From the NCBI GenBank assembly GCA_035501615.1, contig DATJVY010000008.1, forward strand, positions 1 through 64,000: DNA of 64,000 nt. The letters are read 5' to 3'. Every line of letters starts with the position of its first letter. Position 1 is the first letter of the stretch. The notes beneath the pieces are model-generated. The model was not told where the DNA came from. It ran no database searches and saw nothing but the letters and a program-made list of their open reading frames with translations. The position numbers were made by a program, and so were the translations under genes. The stretch comes from RPRB01 sp035501615 (GTDB lineage Bacteria; Myxococcota; Myxococcia; Myxococcales; Myxococcaceae). This document shows, in pieces, positions 1 through 8,543 of the stretch.

Positions 1-1151
1 GCCGCCGCCAGCATCGGCTGGGTGCGCGCCAGCCCGGCCAGATCGTCGATGCCCTCGACCAGCCGGCCCTCGCGGCGCATGCAGAGAATGACCGCGAAGG
101 TGCCGATGTTCATGAAGATGTAGATTGCCATGTAGATCAGGATGCCGCGCACGCCCGCCGGCGTGCCGGCGGCGAGCCCGATCAGCGCATATCCGACATG
201 GCCGATCGAGCTGTAGGCCATCAGCCGCTTGATGCTGCGCTGGTTGATCGCGGCGAGCGCCCCCAGGATCATCGAAGCGACCGAGATCGCCATGATGATC
301 TGCTGCCACTGGTCGACGAGCTCGCCGAAGGCATAGATCATGACGCGCACGAAGAGCGCCAGCGCCGCCACCTTGGGCGCGACCGAGAAGAAGGCGGTGG
401 CCGGGGTCGGCGCCCCCTCGTAGACGTCCGGCGTCCACATGTGGAAGGGCACCGCGGCGATCTTGAACCCGAAGCCCGCTCCCACCAGCGCCAGGCCGCA
501 GTAGGCCAGCGGACGCCGGTCGGCCAGGACGGGGTCGGAGAAGATGCGGGCCAGCATCCCCGACATCTGCGGGAGGAGCGTGCTCTGGGTCGCGCCGAAG
601 AGCAGCGCGGTGCCGTAGAGCAGCACCGCCGAGCTGAAGGCGCCGAGGATGAAGTACTTGAAGCCCGCCTCGGCCGGCCGCGGGCCCCGTCGCAGGTACG
701 AGGCCAGGGCGTAGGTGGCGACGCTGAGGATCTCGAGGTTGATGAAGAGGAGGATGAGCTCGTTGGAGACCCCGAGCAGGCTCATCCCCGCCCCTCCGAA
801 GAGGACCAGGGCGTAGAACTCGCCCCGCTCGGCATGGCGCCCGCGCAGGAAGGCCGGCGCGAGCAGCGAGGCGAGACCCACCCCCACGCAGACCACCAGC
901 GATACCAGGCTCCCGAACGGGTCCTGCACCGCGAAGCCGCGGAACACCTCGAAGGGCGCGGAGAAGGAGCTCGCGGCCGCCACCACGCCGGCGAGCACGG
1001 TCGAGCCCACCGCCAGCGGCGCCTGGAAGCTGCGCGACGCCGAGGAGAGGAACACCTCGGAGAGGAGCACCAGGCACGCGGCCGCCGAGAGGATCAGCGC
1101 GGGCCAGAGCGGCGTGAAGTCGGCGGTGGTCAGCTGGGGCAGGGAGAGCAT
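1..1151 (-). CDS. nuoN: NADH-quinone oxidoreductase subunit N (partial, 3' end outside window)
   Basis: This is a membrane subunit of respiratory complex I, one of the three antiporter-like proton-pumping subunits. The 383 visible residues begin MLSLPQLTTADFTP and contain the family core, including the segments FKIAAVPFHMWTPDVYEGAP and SIKRLMAYSSIGHVGYALIG, plus many hydrophobic helices. The gene runs off the left edge of the window without a stop codon, so roughly the last quarter is missing. It starts 4 bases after the nuoM stop on the same strand, so it is the distal visible gene of the nuoEFJKLMN operon. Identity is clear from the antiporter-fold motifs and from its place after nuoM. Confidence 0.95.
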   Translation of the reverse strand, partial: MLSLPQLTTADFTPLWPALILSAAACLVLLSEVFLSSASRSFQAPLAVGSTVLAGVVAAASSFSAPFEVFRGFAVQDPFGSLVSLVVCVGVGLASLLAPAFLRGRHAERGEFYALVLFGGAGMSLLGVSNELILLFINLEILSVATYALASYLRRGPRPAEAGFKYFILGAFSSAVLLYGTALLFGATQSTLLPQMSGMLARIFSDPVLADRRPLAYCGLALVGAGFGFKIAAVPFHMWTPDVYEGAPTPATAFFSVAPKVAALALFVRVMIYAFGELVDQWQQIIMAISVASMILGALAAINQRSIKRLMAYSSIGHVGYALIGLAAGTPAGVRGILIYMAIYIFMNIGTFAVILCMRREGRLVEGIDDLAGLARTQPMLAA

Positions 1152-1155
1152 GGGC

Positions 1156-2841
1156 CTAGCGCCGGGCGGAGGCGTCGGCGGGGAGCGAGGCCACCGGCGC
1201 TGGAGAGGGAAGGGGGATGACCGTGACCCGGGTGTCCTCGTCGCGGACGGGCTGGGCGGCCCCCACCTGCGCCCGGGCGACATACCGCTGGGTGGAGGTC
1301 TGGAGCCGGTCGAGGAAGAAGCTGGGCAGCACGCCCATCACCAGGACCATCACCACGAAGGGAAGGGCGATGGCCAGCTCGCGGCCGTTCACGTCGTGGA
1401 GCCGCGCGTTCTCCACCTGCACCAGCGGCCCGAAGAAGACCCGCTGCGCCATCCACAGCATGTAGCTCGCCCCGAGGATGACCCCCGTCGCGGCCAGCAC
1501 CCCGATCCACATGCTCACCTGGGTGGACTTGAAGGTCCCGAGCAGCACCAGGAACTCGCCGACGAAGCCGTTGGTCCCCGGGACGGCGATGCTGGAGAAG
1601 GTGATGATCAGGAACAGCGCGGCGAACACGGGCATGCTCCGGGCGATGCCACCGAAGTCGATGATGTTCCGGGTGTGGCGGCGCTCGTAGAGGAAGCCGA
1701 AGAGGGCGAACAGCGCCCCCGTGGACACCCCGTGGTTCAGCATCTGGTAGGCGCTGCCGGCGGCGCCCTCGGCGGTCAGGGCGAAGATGCCCAGCATGCA
1801 GAACCCGAGGTGGCTCACCGAGCTGTAGGCGATGAGCCGCTTCACGTCCCGCTGGGCGAGGCACATCATCGCCCCGTAGACGATGCCCACCGTCGCCAGG
1901 ATGGCGAAGACGCCGCGCATCTGCTGCGCCGCCACCGGGAAGAGGGGGATGGCGTAGCGCCAGAAGCCGAAGGTCCCCATCTTCAGCATCACCCCGGCGA
2001 GGATGACCGAACCGGCCACCGGCGCCTCGGTGTGCGCGTCGGGGAGCCAGGTGTGCACGGGGAACATCGGCACCTTGATCGCGAAGGCCACCGCGAAGGC
2101 CAGGAACATCCACGGGCCGTAGGCGCGCAGGACCTGGGCGACCGGTGAGAGCGTCGCGCAGCTCTCGGCGAGGTTCTTGCTCACGCAGGCGGCCAGCTCG
2201 CGGTTGGCCGGAGCGAGCGAGTTGTAGAACGCGGCGTAGTCGAAGCTCCGGGCGCCCGCCGGCTGGGCGAGGAAGTACACCGCGAGGATCGCCACCAGCA
2301 TCACCAGCGAGCCGGCGAGGGTGTAGAGGAAGAACTTCAGCGCCGCGGCGATTCGCTTCTCCGAGCCCCACACCCCGATGATCAGGTACATCGGGACCAA
2401 CATCGCCTCGAAGAAGACGTAGAAGAGGATGACGTCCAGCGAGGCCAGCGCGCCCAGCATCGCGCTCTGGATGAGCAGCAGCGAGAGGTGGAAGCTCTTC
2501 ACTCCCTTCTCGATGAAGCTCCAGCTGCAGAGCACCACCAGCGGGCCCAGGAACCCGGTGAGGAGCATCAGCGAGACGGCCAGCCCGTCGACCCCGACGT
2601 GGTAGCTGATGCCCAGATCGGAGATCCACTGCGCGCGCTGCTCGAGCTGGAACTCGGGTCCCTTCGGGTCGAAGGCCGAGTAGAGGAGCACCGTCAGCCC
2701 GAAGTTGAGGAGCATCGCCAGGAACGTCCACCCCCGCACCAGGCGCTTCTCGTTCTGGGGGAGGAGCCCCACCAGCACCGCCGAGACCACGGGCTGGAAG
2801 ATGACCAGGGTGACCAGCCAGGGGGAGAGCGCGCTCACCAT
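1156..2841 (-). CDS. nuoM: NADH-quinone oxidoreductase subunit M
   Basis: This is an antiporter-like proton-translocating membrane subunit of complex I, 561 residues from the chosen start. The conserved glutamate lies in FFEAMLVPMYLIIG, and the proton-channel region reads KVPMFPVHTWLPDAHTEAPV. About 14 hydrophobic helices are evident. I chose the ATG at 2841 (MVSALSPWLV), which overlaps the nuoL stop as ATGGTGA; an upstream in-frame ATG at 2853 would add only MGAP. The C-terminal tail after about residue 520 is polar and family-variable. The tight overlap with nuoL and 4-base gap to nuoN indicate one transcript. Confidence 0.96.
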   Translation of the reverse strand: MVSALSPWLVTLVIFQPVVSAVLVGLLPQNEKRLVRGWTFLAMLLNFGLTVLLYSAFDPKGPEFQLEQRAQWISDLGISYHVGVDGLAVSLMLLTGFLGPLVVLCSWSFIEKGVKSFHLSLLLIQSAMLGALASLDVILFYVFFEAMLVPMYLIIGVWGSEKRIAAALKFFLYTLAGSLVMLVAILAVYFLAQPAGARSFDYAAFYNSLAPANRELAACVSKNLAESCATLSPVAQVLRAYGPWMFLAFAVAFAIKVPMFPVHTWLPDAHTEAPVAGSVILAGVMLKMGTFGFWRYAIPLFPVAAQQMRGVFAILATVGIVYGAMMCLAQRDVKRLIAYSSVSHLGFCMLGIFALTAEGAAGSAYQMLNHGVSTGALFALFGFLYERRHTRNIIDFGGIARSMPVFAALFLIITFSSIAVPGTNGFVGEFLVLLGTFKSTQVSMWIGVLAATGVILGASYMLWMAQRVFFGPLVQVENARLHDVNGRELAIALPFVVMVLVMGVLPSFFLDRLQTSTQRYVARAQVGAAQPVRDEDTRVTVIPLPSPAPVASLPADASARR

Positions 2842-5066
2842 GGGTGCACCCACACCAGGACGGCGCCGATCCCCACCAGGAGCCCCACCGCCATCACCGT
2901 GGCGTAGCTCTGGGCGTTCCCGGTCTGGGTGTAGCGGAGCCAGCCGCCCACCCGCCGGAAGACCGCCGCCGTTCCCCCCACCGCCACCGTGTCGATGAGG
3001 CCCGCGTCCAGGACCTTGTAGAGGCCGTTGGAGATCGCGGTGAAGGGACGGATGAAGAGGAACTCGTAGAGCTCATCCACGTAGAACTTGTGCCGCGCCC
3101 AGCGCCACGGCACGGCGATGAACGCCGGCAGCGGCTTGCCGGCGCGGGACGGCAGCCAGGAGCGGTAGACGATCCACGCCGCGGCGCCACCCACCACGGC
3201 GATCGCCCAGGCGATGACGAACCCGGGGAGGGGCGAGGACTCCTCGTGGACGACCGTCTTGTAGATCTTCGCGTACCGATCGGCGAGCTGGAACGACGGA
3301 GTCAGGTAACCCTCCATCAGCGCCACCTTCTGCCCCTCGGGGCCGGGAACGAGACCGGGGATGCCCCAGAGGACGCCCGCCACCGAGAGGAAGGCGAGCA
3401 CCACCAGGACGGAGACCATCCGGAACCCGCTCTCGTGGGCGCGCGGGACCTTCGCGTCCGCCGCGCGCTTGCCCTCGAAGGTCAGGACGTACAGCCGGGT
3501 CATGTAGAACGCCGTGCACAGCGCTCCGAAGAGGCCCAGCCCGTAGACGATGTGAGGAACCGACGGGAAGCCCTCGATCTCGGTGATGTGGACGCCGTGG
3601 AGGATGGCGTCCTTGGAGAAGAACCCGCTCAGAGGAACGATCCCGGTGATCGCCAGGGTCGCGATGAGGAAGGTCGCCCAGGTCCACCGCATCTCCCGGC
3701 GAAGCCCGCCCAGCCGCCGGATGTCGGTCTCCTCGCCGTTGCCGTGCATCACCGAGCCGGCCCCGAGGAAGAGGCAGGCCTTGAAGCAGGCGTGGGTGAT
3801 GAGGTGGAGCGCCGCGGCCCAGAAGAAGCCCACCCCCACGCCCATGAACATGAAGCCGAGCTGGGACACCGTGGAGTAGGCCAGCACCTTCTTGATGTCG
3901 TCCTGGGCGAAGGCGATCAGCGCGGCCCAGACCGCGGTCAGCGCGCCGATCATCGCCACCCAGGCCATCGCCGTGGGTGAGAGGATGAGGAGGAAGCTCA
4001 GCCGGCAGAAGAGATAGACGCCGGCGGTCACCATGGTCGCGGCGTGGATCAGCGCCGACACCGGGGTGGGACCGGCCATGGCGTCGGGGAGCCAGACGTA
4101 GAGCGGGATCTGGGCGCTCTTCCCCGCCGCGCCGATGAGGAGAAGGAGCAGCGCCGCGGTCAGCACGTGGCCGAAGGTCCTGCCCTTCAGCGGGCCCTCG
4201 GTGATGGCCGAATCCAGGGTCACGCCGCCCATCGTCCGCTGGCCCATGTTCACCGGCATCCGGTAGGCCCACTCGCGGAGCACCTCGGTGTTGAGAGGCC
4301 CCTGGTCGTGCACCGCGGCCAGCCAGGCCCGGGCCTTGCCCGCCTCCATGAAGTTCCCCCGGGCCTGCCCCGAGCGGCCCATGGCCTCGGTGGCCTGGAG
4401 CAGGAGCACCAGGAAGATCATCCCGATGACGAAGGCGAAGTCGCCGATGCGGTTGGTGATGAAGGCCTTCCGTCCCGCCCAGGCCTTCTCGGTGTCGCGG
4501 TACCAGAAGCCGATCAGGAGGTAGCTGCAGAGCCCCACTCCCTCCCAGCCGACGAAGAGGAGGACCAGGTTGTCCGCCATGATCAGCGTCAGCATCATGG
4601 CCACGAAGAGGTTGAGGTACGCGAAGTACCGCCAGTACCCCTCGTCGTGCTCCATGTACTCGGTGGAGTAGAGGTGGATGAGGAAGCCGACGCCGGTGAC
4701 CACCAGGAGCAGCGCCGCGGTCAGCCGGTCCACGTAGAAGCCGTAGTGGGCGCTGAAGTCCCCGGCGGAGAACCAGCGGCCCACATCCAGCCACAGCGCG
4801 TACTTCACCGGCTGGGCGCTCGCCGGCGAGATGAACTGCGCCGACTGGAACCCCACCGCCCAGACCGCGCAGACCGACAGGCAGAACGAGGCGAAAACCG
4901 TGAAGCAGGCCAGGAAGTTGGTGTTCGCCCGGCCCATGAACTTGCCGAGCACGCCGCAGAGGAAGGCCCCTGCCAGGGGGAGCGCGACGATGACCCAGAG
5001 CAGCGAGGCGATCGACTCCGGCGCCGGGAAGGGATCGAGGAACGGATTGGGGATGAGCGCGAGCAT
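2835..5066 (-). CDS. nuoL: NADH-quinone oxidoreductase subunit L
   Basis: This is the largest, distal antiporter-like subunit of complex I (743 residues), carrying the long lateral amphipathic helix. Diagnostic segments are FVGWEGVGLCSYLLIGFWY (conserved Glu and the NuoL signature) and PLYVWLPDAMAGPTPVSALI followed by HAATMVTAGVYL. The ATG start at 5066 lies 7 bases after the nuoK stop. The length is slightly above the usual 610-720 residues because of extra polar loops, for example around residues 230-290. The gene sits between nuoK and nuoM as in canonical nuo operons. Confidence 0.96.
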   Translation of the reverse strand: MLALIPNPFLDPFPAPESIASLLWVIVALPLAGAFLCGVLGKFMGRANTNFLACFTVFASFCLSVCAVWAVGFQSAQFISPASAQPVKYALWLDVGRWFSAGDFSAHYGFYVDRLTAALLLVVTGVGFLIHLYSTEYMEHDEGYWRYFAYLNLFVAMMLTLIMADNLVLLFVGWEGVGLCSYLLIGFWYRDTEKAWAGRKAFITNRIGDFAFVIGMIFLVLLLQATEAMGRSGQARGNFMEAGKARAWLAAVHDQGPLNTEVLREWAYRMPVNMGQRTMGGVTLDSAITEGPLKGRTFGHVLTAALLLLLIGAAGKSAQIPLYVWLPDAMAGPTPVSALIHAATMVTAGVYLFCRLSFLLILSPTAMAWVAMIGALTAVWAALIAFAQDDIKKVLAYSTVSQLGFMFMGVGVGFFWAAALHLITHACFKACLFLGAGSVMHGNGEETDIRRLGGLRREMRWTWATFLIATLAITGIVPLSGFFSKDAILHGVHITEIEGFPSVPHIVYGLGLFGALCTAFYMTRLYVLTFEGKRAADAKVPRAHESGFRMVSVLVVLAFLSVAGVLWGIPGLVPGPEGQKVALMEGYLTPSFQLADRYAKIYKTVVHEESSPLPGFVIAWAIAVVGGAAAWIVYRSWLPSRAGKPLPAFIAVPWRWARHKFYVDELYEFLFIRPFTAISNGLYKVLDAGLIDTVAVGGTAAVFRRVGGWLRYTQTGNAQSYATVMAVGLLVGIGAVLVWVHPW

Positions 5067-5073
5067 CGGTCGG

Positions 5074-5382
5074 TCAGAGCCTCATCGTCCGGATGTCGTC
5101 CACGTTCACGGTCCCGCGGCTCCTGAACACCGCGATGACGATGGCCAGCCCGATGGAGGCCTCGGCCGCGGCCACGGCGATGACGAACAGCGCCGGGAGG
5201 TGCCCCACGTCCATCCCCGCATCGCGGGCGAAGGCGAGGAAGGTGAGGTTCGAAGCGTTGAGCATCAGCTCCACGCACATGAAGACCACCAGCGCGTTGC
5301 GCCGGACGAGCACGCCGAACACGCCCAGGCTGAAGAGCAGGGCGGCCAGGACCAGGTAGTGCTGCAGCGAGATGCCTTGCAC
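5074..5382 (-). CDS. nuoK: NADH-quinone oxidoreductase subunit K
   Basis: This is a small three-helix membrane subunit of complex I, 102 residues, the usual family length. The second helix contains the conserved glutamate in VVFMCVELMLNASNL and the third helix the second one in AAAEASIGLAIVI. The start is taken as GTG at 5382 (VQGISLQHYLVLAALLFSLG), because this gives the family-typical N-terminus and lies about 10 bases after the nuoJ stop; no ATG gives a sensible start. It is part of the nuo operon. Confidence 0.94.
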   Translation of the reverse strand: MQGISLQHYLVLAALLFSLGVFGVLVRRNALVVFMCVELMLNASNLTFLAFARDAGMDVGHLPALFVIAVAAAEASIGLAIVIAVFRSRGTVNVDDIRTMRL

Positions 5383-5392
5383 GTTGCCCCCG

Positions 5393-5878
5393 TCAGACGC
5401 GGGACTTGGCGACCACGACCGCACCCACCATGGCCACCAGGAGGAGCAGCGACACCGCCTCGAAGGGCGCGAGCCACTGCGTGTAGAGCTGAACTCCGAT
5501 CGACTGCAGGGTCCCGAAGCGCGGCGGCGGCTCACCGCCCAGGGAGACGAAGGGCTTGGTGGCGATCACCAGCGCGGCGAACAGGCCCAGCGCGCTGAGG
5601 CCGCCCACCACCCGGCCGAAGGTCACCTTCCCCGGGCCGGCCGGTTCCCCCAGCGACAGGAGCATGATGACGAAGAGGAACAGCACCATGATCGCGCCGG
5701 CGTAGACCAGGACCTGAAGGACGGCGATGGTGTGGGCCAGGAGCAGGACGTAGATGCCGGCGAGGCAGAAGAAGGTCAGCACCAGCGACATCGCCGAGTA
5801 GATCGGGCTCCGCGCGGTGATGACCCCGGCCGCGGCCACCACCGTCACGATCGCGAACAGATAGAAGAGGATGGTCAC
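5393..5878 (-). CDS. nuoJ: NADH-quinone oxidoreductase subunit J
   Basis: This is a membrane subunit of complex I (161 residues, five helices) that takes part in coupling quinone reduction to proton pumping. The core reads LLLAHTIAVLQVLVYAGAIM, the conserved NuoJ third-helix region with its pi-bulge tyrosine. The GTG start at 5878 overlaps the nuoF stop as GTGA, which implies translational coupling. The reading frame is open further upstream through nuoF, but that part is out of frame with nuoF and is not coding. The order nuoE-F-J skips nuoG, nuoH and nuoI. Confidence 0.94.
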   Translation of the reverse strand: MTILFYLFAIVTVVAAAGVITARSPIYSAMSLVLTFFCLAGIYVLLLAHTIAVLQVLVYAGAIMVLFLFVIMLLSLGEPAGPGKVTFGRVVGGLSALGLFAALVIATKPFVSLGGEPPPRFGTLQSIGVQLYTQWLAPFEAVSLLLLVAMVGAVVVAKSRV

Positions 5879-7209
5879 GCGGTCATCGCTCCGTAGTGGC
5901 CCCAGGGCCGATCGCCGAACGGGCACTTTCCGAGGCGGATGTGGTCCTCGAACTCCTGCCGGAACTTCACCACGAAGCTGTGGACCGGGAGCGCGGCCGC
6001 GTCGCCCAGGGCGCAGATGGTCTGCCCCAGCCCCATCGGCGGGTAGGGAGCGATGCCCTGCGCGACGTTGAGGAGCGTCTCGATGTCTCCCTGCTCGCCG
6101 CGCCCCTCCTCGATCTTGCGGAGGATGCGGGTCATCCACGGCGTGCCCTCCCGGCAGGGGGTGCACTGGCCGCAGGACTCCTCGGCGTAGAAGCGGCTCA
6201 CCCTCCAGAGGCTCCGCACCAGGCAGGTGGCGTCGTCCATGACGATGACTCCGCCCGAGCCGGCCATGTTCTGGATCGCCTTGAGGGCCTCGAACTCCAG
6301 CGCCACGTCCAGCTCGTCCGCGGTCATCACCGGAGCCGACGAGCCACCGGGGATGACCGCCTTCACCTTGCGCCCCGGCGGCATGCCCTGGCCGAAGTCC
6401 GGGCTCTCGATGAGCTCGCGGACGGTGGTGCTGAGCAGCACCTCGAACACGCCCGGCCGGTTGACCGAGCCGGAGAGGCAGACCATCCGCGTGCCGCCGG
6501 ACTTCTCCGGCCCGAGCTTGGCGAACCAGTCCGCCCCGCGCTCGAAGATCGCCGGCACCGCGGCCAGCGTCTCCACGTTGTTCACCACCGTGGGGCAGCC
6601 GAACAGCCCGACCACCGCCGGGAAGGGAGGCTTGAGACGGGGCCAGCCCTTCTTGCCCTCCAGCGACTCGAGCATCCCGGTCTCTTCCCCGCAGATGTAG
6701 GCGCCGGCGCCCCGGACCAGCCAGACGTCGAGCGGGTAGTCCTTGCCGAGCACCGTCTTGCCGAAGATGCCCGCCCGGTACGCCTCGTCGATCGCCTTCT
6801 GGAGCCGCTCGGCCTGGAAGCGGAACTCGCCCCGCACGTAGACGTAAGCCGTGTGCACCCCCAGCCCGAAGGAGGCGATGGCGATCCCCTCCAGGAGCAT
6901 GTGGGGGTCGTTCTCGAGGATGTAGCGGTCCTTGAAGGTCCCCGGCTCCGACTCGTCGGCGTTCACCGCGAGGTACTTGGGCTTGGGGCTGTCCTTCGGG
7001 ACGAAGCTCCACTTCATCCCGGTGGGAAAGCCGGCGCCGCCCCGGCCGCGGAGGTTGGAGCGCTTCACCTCGTCGATGATCTGGGCGGGCTGCATGCCCA
7101 GCGCCTTCTCCAGCGTCTTGTAGCCGCCGCCGCTCCGGTAGGCGTCGAGCGTCCAGGAGTTCGGGCGCCCCCAGTTCCGCGTGATGATCTTCTCTGGGGC
7201 CAGCGGCAT
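5875..7209 (-). CDS. nuoF: NADH-quinone oxidoreductase subunit F (NADH/FMN-binding)
   Basis: This is the 51 kDa-type peripheral subunit that oxidises NADH, carrying FMN and the 4Fe-4S cluster N3 (444 residues). The glycine-rich NADH site RGRGGAGFPTG is at about residues 54-64, the ICGEETGMLESLEG motif follows mid-protein, and the iron-sulfur ligands are visible in ESCGQCTPCREG near residue 345. The ATG at 7209 begins MPLAPEKIITRNW. It lies 11 bases downstream of nuoE, its partner in the NADH dehydrogenase module. The third member of that module, nuoG, is not in the window. Confidence 0.97.
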   Translation of the reverse strand: MPLAPEKIITRNWGRPNSWTLDAYRSGGGYKTLEKALGMQPAQIIDEVKRSNLRGRGGAGFPTGMKWSFVPKDSPKPKYLAVNADESEPGTFKDRYILENDPHMLLEGIAIASFGLGVHTAYVYVRGEFRFQAERLQKAIDEAYRAGIFGKTVLGKDYPLDVWLVRGAGAYICGEETGMLESLEGKKGWPRLKPPFPAVVGLFGCPTVVNNVETLAAVPAIFERGADWFAKLGPEKSGGTRMVCLSGSVNRPGVFEVLLSTTVRELIESPDFGQGMPPGRKVKAVIPGGSSAPVMTADELDVALEFEALKAIQNMAGSGGVIVMDDATCLVRSLWRVSRFYAEESCGQCTPCREGTPWMTRILRKIEEGRGEQGDIETLLNVAQGIAPYPPMGLGQTICALGDAAALPVHSFVVKFRQEFEDHIRLGKCPFGDRPWGHYGAMTA

Positions 7210-7220
7210 CGGGTGGGCTC

Positions 7221-7721
7221 CTACGGGGCGGGCTTCAGCTGGGCGAGGACTGCGTCCACCGCCGCGCGCGACCTGAGGTTCTCGTGGTGGACCTCGTTGA
7301 TCTGCAGGCAGGGGGCGGTGCCACAGGAGGCGAGGCACTCGGCCTCGCGCAGGGTCCAGGTGGCGTTGCTCTCCCCGGCCTTCACCCCCAGCTTCTGCTC
7401 GAGGTAGGCGAGGAGGTCCTCCGCTCCCCACAGGCTGCACGACAGGTTGGTGCAGACGTCCACCACGAACTTGCCCGGCTTCTTCGTGTGGAACATCACG
7501 TAGAAGGTGGCGACCTCGTAGGCCCGGGCAGGGGAGACGTCGAGCTTCCGGGCCACCATCTCCATCCCATCGGGTGGGAGCCATCCCTTCATCGACTGCA
7601 ACAGGTGCAGGGCGGGAAGCATGGCCGCGCTCTTCCGGTCGGACGGGTAGTGCGAGAGAATTTCCGCGAGCCGGTCGTCGAAGACCCGCTGCTCTTCGGC
7701 CGTCAGAAGGGGCGAGGCCAT
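7221..7721 (-). CDS. nuoE: NADH-quinone oxidoreductase subunit E (2Fe-2S)
   Basis: This is the 24 kDa-type peripheral subunit of complex I (166 residues), carrying a 2Fe-2S cluster near the NuoF flavin. The thioredoxin-like fold is recognisable, with all four ligand cysteines at residues 90, 95 (CTNLSC), 129 and 133 (ECLASC). The N-terminal helical region (LPALHLLQSMKGWLP) is typical. It is the first gene of the visible nuo operon. A perfect TTGACA -35 element lies just upstream on the minus strand. Confidence 0.96.
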   Translation of the reverse strand: MASPLLTAEEQRVFDDRLAEILSHYPSDRKSAAMLPALHLLQSMKGWLPPDGMEMVARKLDVSPARAYEVATFYVMFHTKKPGKFVVDVCTNLSCSLWGAEDLLAYLEQKLGVKAGESNATWTLREAECLASCGTAPCLQINEVHHENLRSRAAVDAVLAQLKPAP

Positions 7722-7732
7722 GGGGCCCGCGC

Positions 7733-7762
7733 TTCGTAAGGGACGACCGAACCGCTTGTCAA
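7733..7762 (-). promoter_or_regulatory. Candidate sigma70-type promoter of the nuoE operon
   Basis: On the minus strand TTGACA (7762-7757) is followed after 18 bases by TACGAA (7738-7733). The -35 box is perfect and the -10 is weak. A start about 7 bases further on would leave only a few untranslated bases before the nuoE ATG at 7721, so transcription may be nearly leaderless. The 56-base gap between divergent genes must hold both promoters. Confidence 0.35.
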
Positions 7763-7777
7763 CGATAGGGATTCCTC

Positions 7778-8515
7778 ATGGCCACGGAAGACAAGCGAGC
7801 CGATCCGCGCGCCCCGTTCGTGCTCCGGGTGAACTTCCGTGATCGTGGAGATTGCCTCGATGCCACGGAGAATCTCTCCCGGGGCGGGCTCTTCGTTCAG
7901 ACCTCGGAGCGCTTCGAGCTGGGGCAGAACGTCGAGCTGTCGGTGGGCTTCCCCGGGCTGCTCGCGCCGGTCGCACTCCGGGGCGAGGTGGTCTGGGTGA
8001 GGCCGCCACGCGAGGACAGCTCGGGCGGGGTGGGCATCCGGGTGGCCGCCGAGGAGGACCGCCGGCGGCTCGACGCGGTGCTCGGCGGGCGCTCCGGCCC
8101 TCCGGCGCAGGTTCCCCAGGGCGGCTACCGGGTGCTGCTGGTGGAGGACAACCCGCTGGTGGTCGAGATGTACAGCTACGTCCTCAAGAAGCTCGCCACC
8201 TCCGAGCTCCGCGGGAAGGTGCCGATGGAGGTGCACTTCGCGCCCGACGGGCACGCGGCGCTCGAGGCGCTGCTCCAGGACCGCTTCCACCTCGTGCTCA
8301 CCGACCTCTACATGCCGGTGATGGACGGCTTCGTCCTGGTGCAGAAGATGAAGTCCGACCCCGGGCTGCGCGACATCCCTGTCGTGGCGATCAGCGGAGG
8401 TGGGCGCGAGGCGGAGTCGCGCGCCAGAAGCGAAGGTGTGGAGGTGTACCTCCGGAAGCCGGTGAAGTTTGCCGAGGTCCTGGAGACGGTGAAGCGCCTC
8501 TTGCGGATCAGCTAA
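7778..8515 (+). CDS. PilZ-like domain plus response-regulator receiver protein
   Basis: This 245-residue cytoplasmic protein has two domains. Residues 1-105 form a PilZ-like beta barrel of the type expanded in myxobacteria, with RADPRAPF near the N-terminus and ENLSRGGLFVQ as the (D/N)xSxxG element. Residues 110-245 are a receiver with acidic pocket VEDNP, phospho-acceptor Asp176 in LVLTDLYMPVMDG, and LRKPVKF carrying the conserved lysine. It would link phosphorelay input to a possible cyclic-di-GMP-type output, although many members of this PilZ group do not bind the nucleotide. The gene is divergent from nuoE and 28 bases upstream of a kinase-like gene. Confidence 0.88.
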   Translation: MATEDKRADPRAPFVLRVNFRDRGDCLDATENLSRGGLFVQTSERFELGQNVELSVGFPGLLAPVALRGEVVWVRPPREDSSGGVGIRVAAEEDRRRLDAVLGGRSGPPAQVPQGGYRVLLVEDNPLVVEMYSYVLKKLATSELRGKVPMEVHFAPDGHAALEALLQDRFHLVLTDLYMPVMDGFVLVQKMKSDPGLRDIPVVAISGGGREAESRARSEGVEVYLRKPVKFAEVLETVKRLLRIS

Positions 8516-8543
8516 GCTCGAACGCCCACTCTCGGATACCGGA

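Noticed and set aside
198..1220. Plus-strand open frame opposite nuoN
   Set aside because: It is charge-rich (Arg/Glu/His) with no domain, while the minus strand encodes an unmistakable NuoN.
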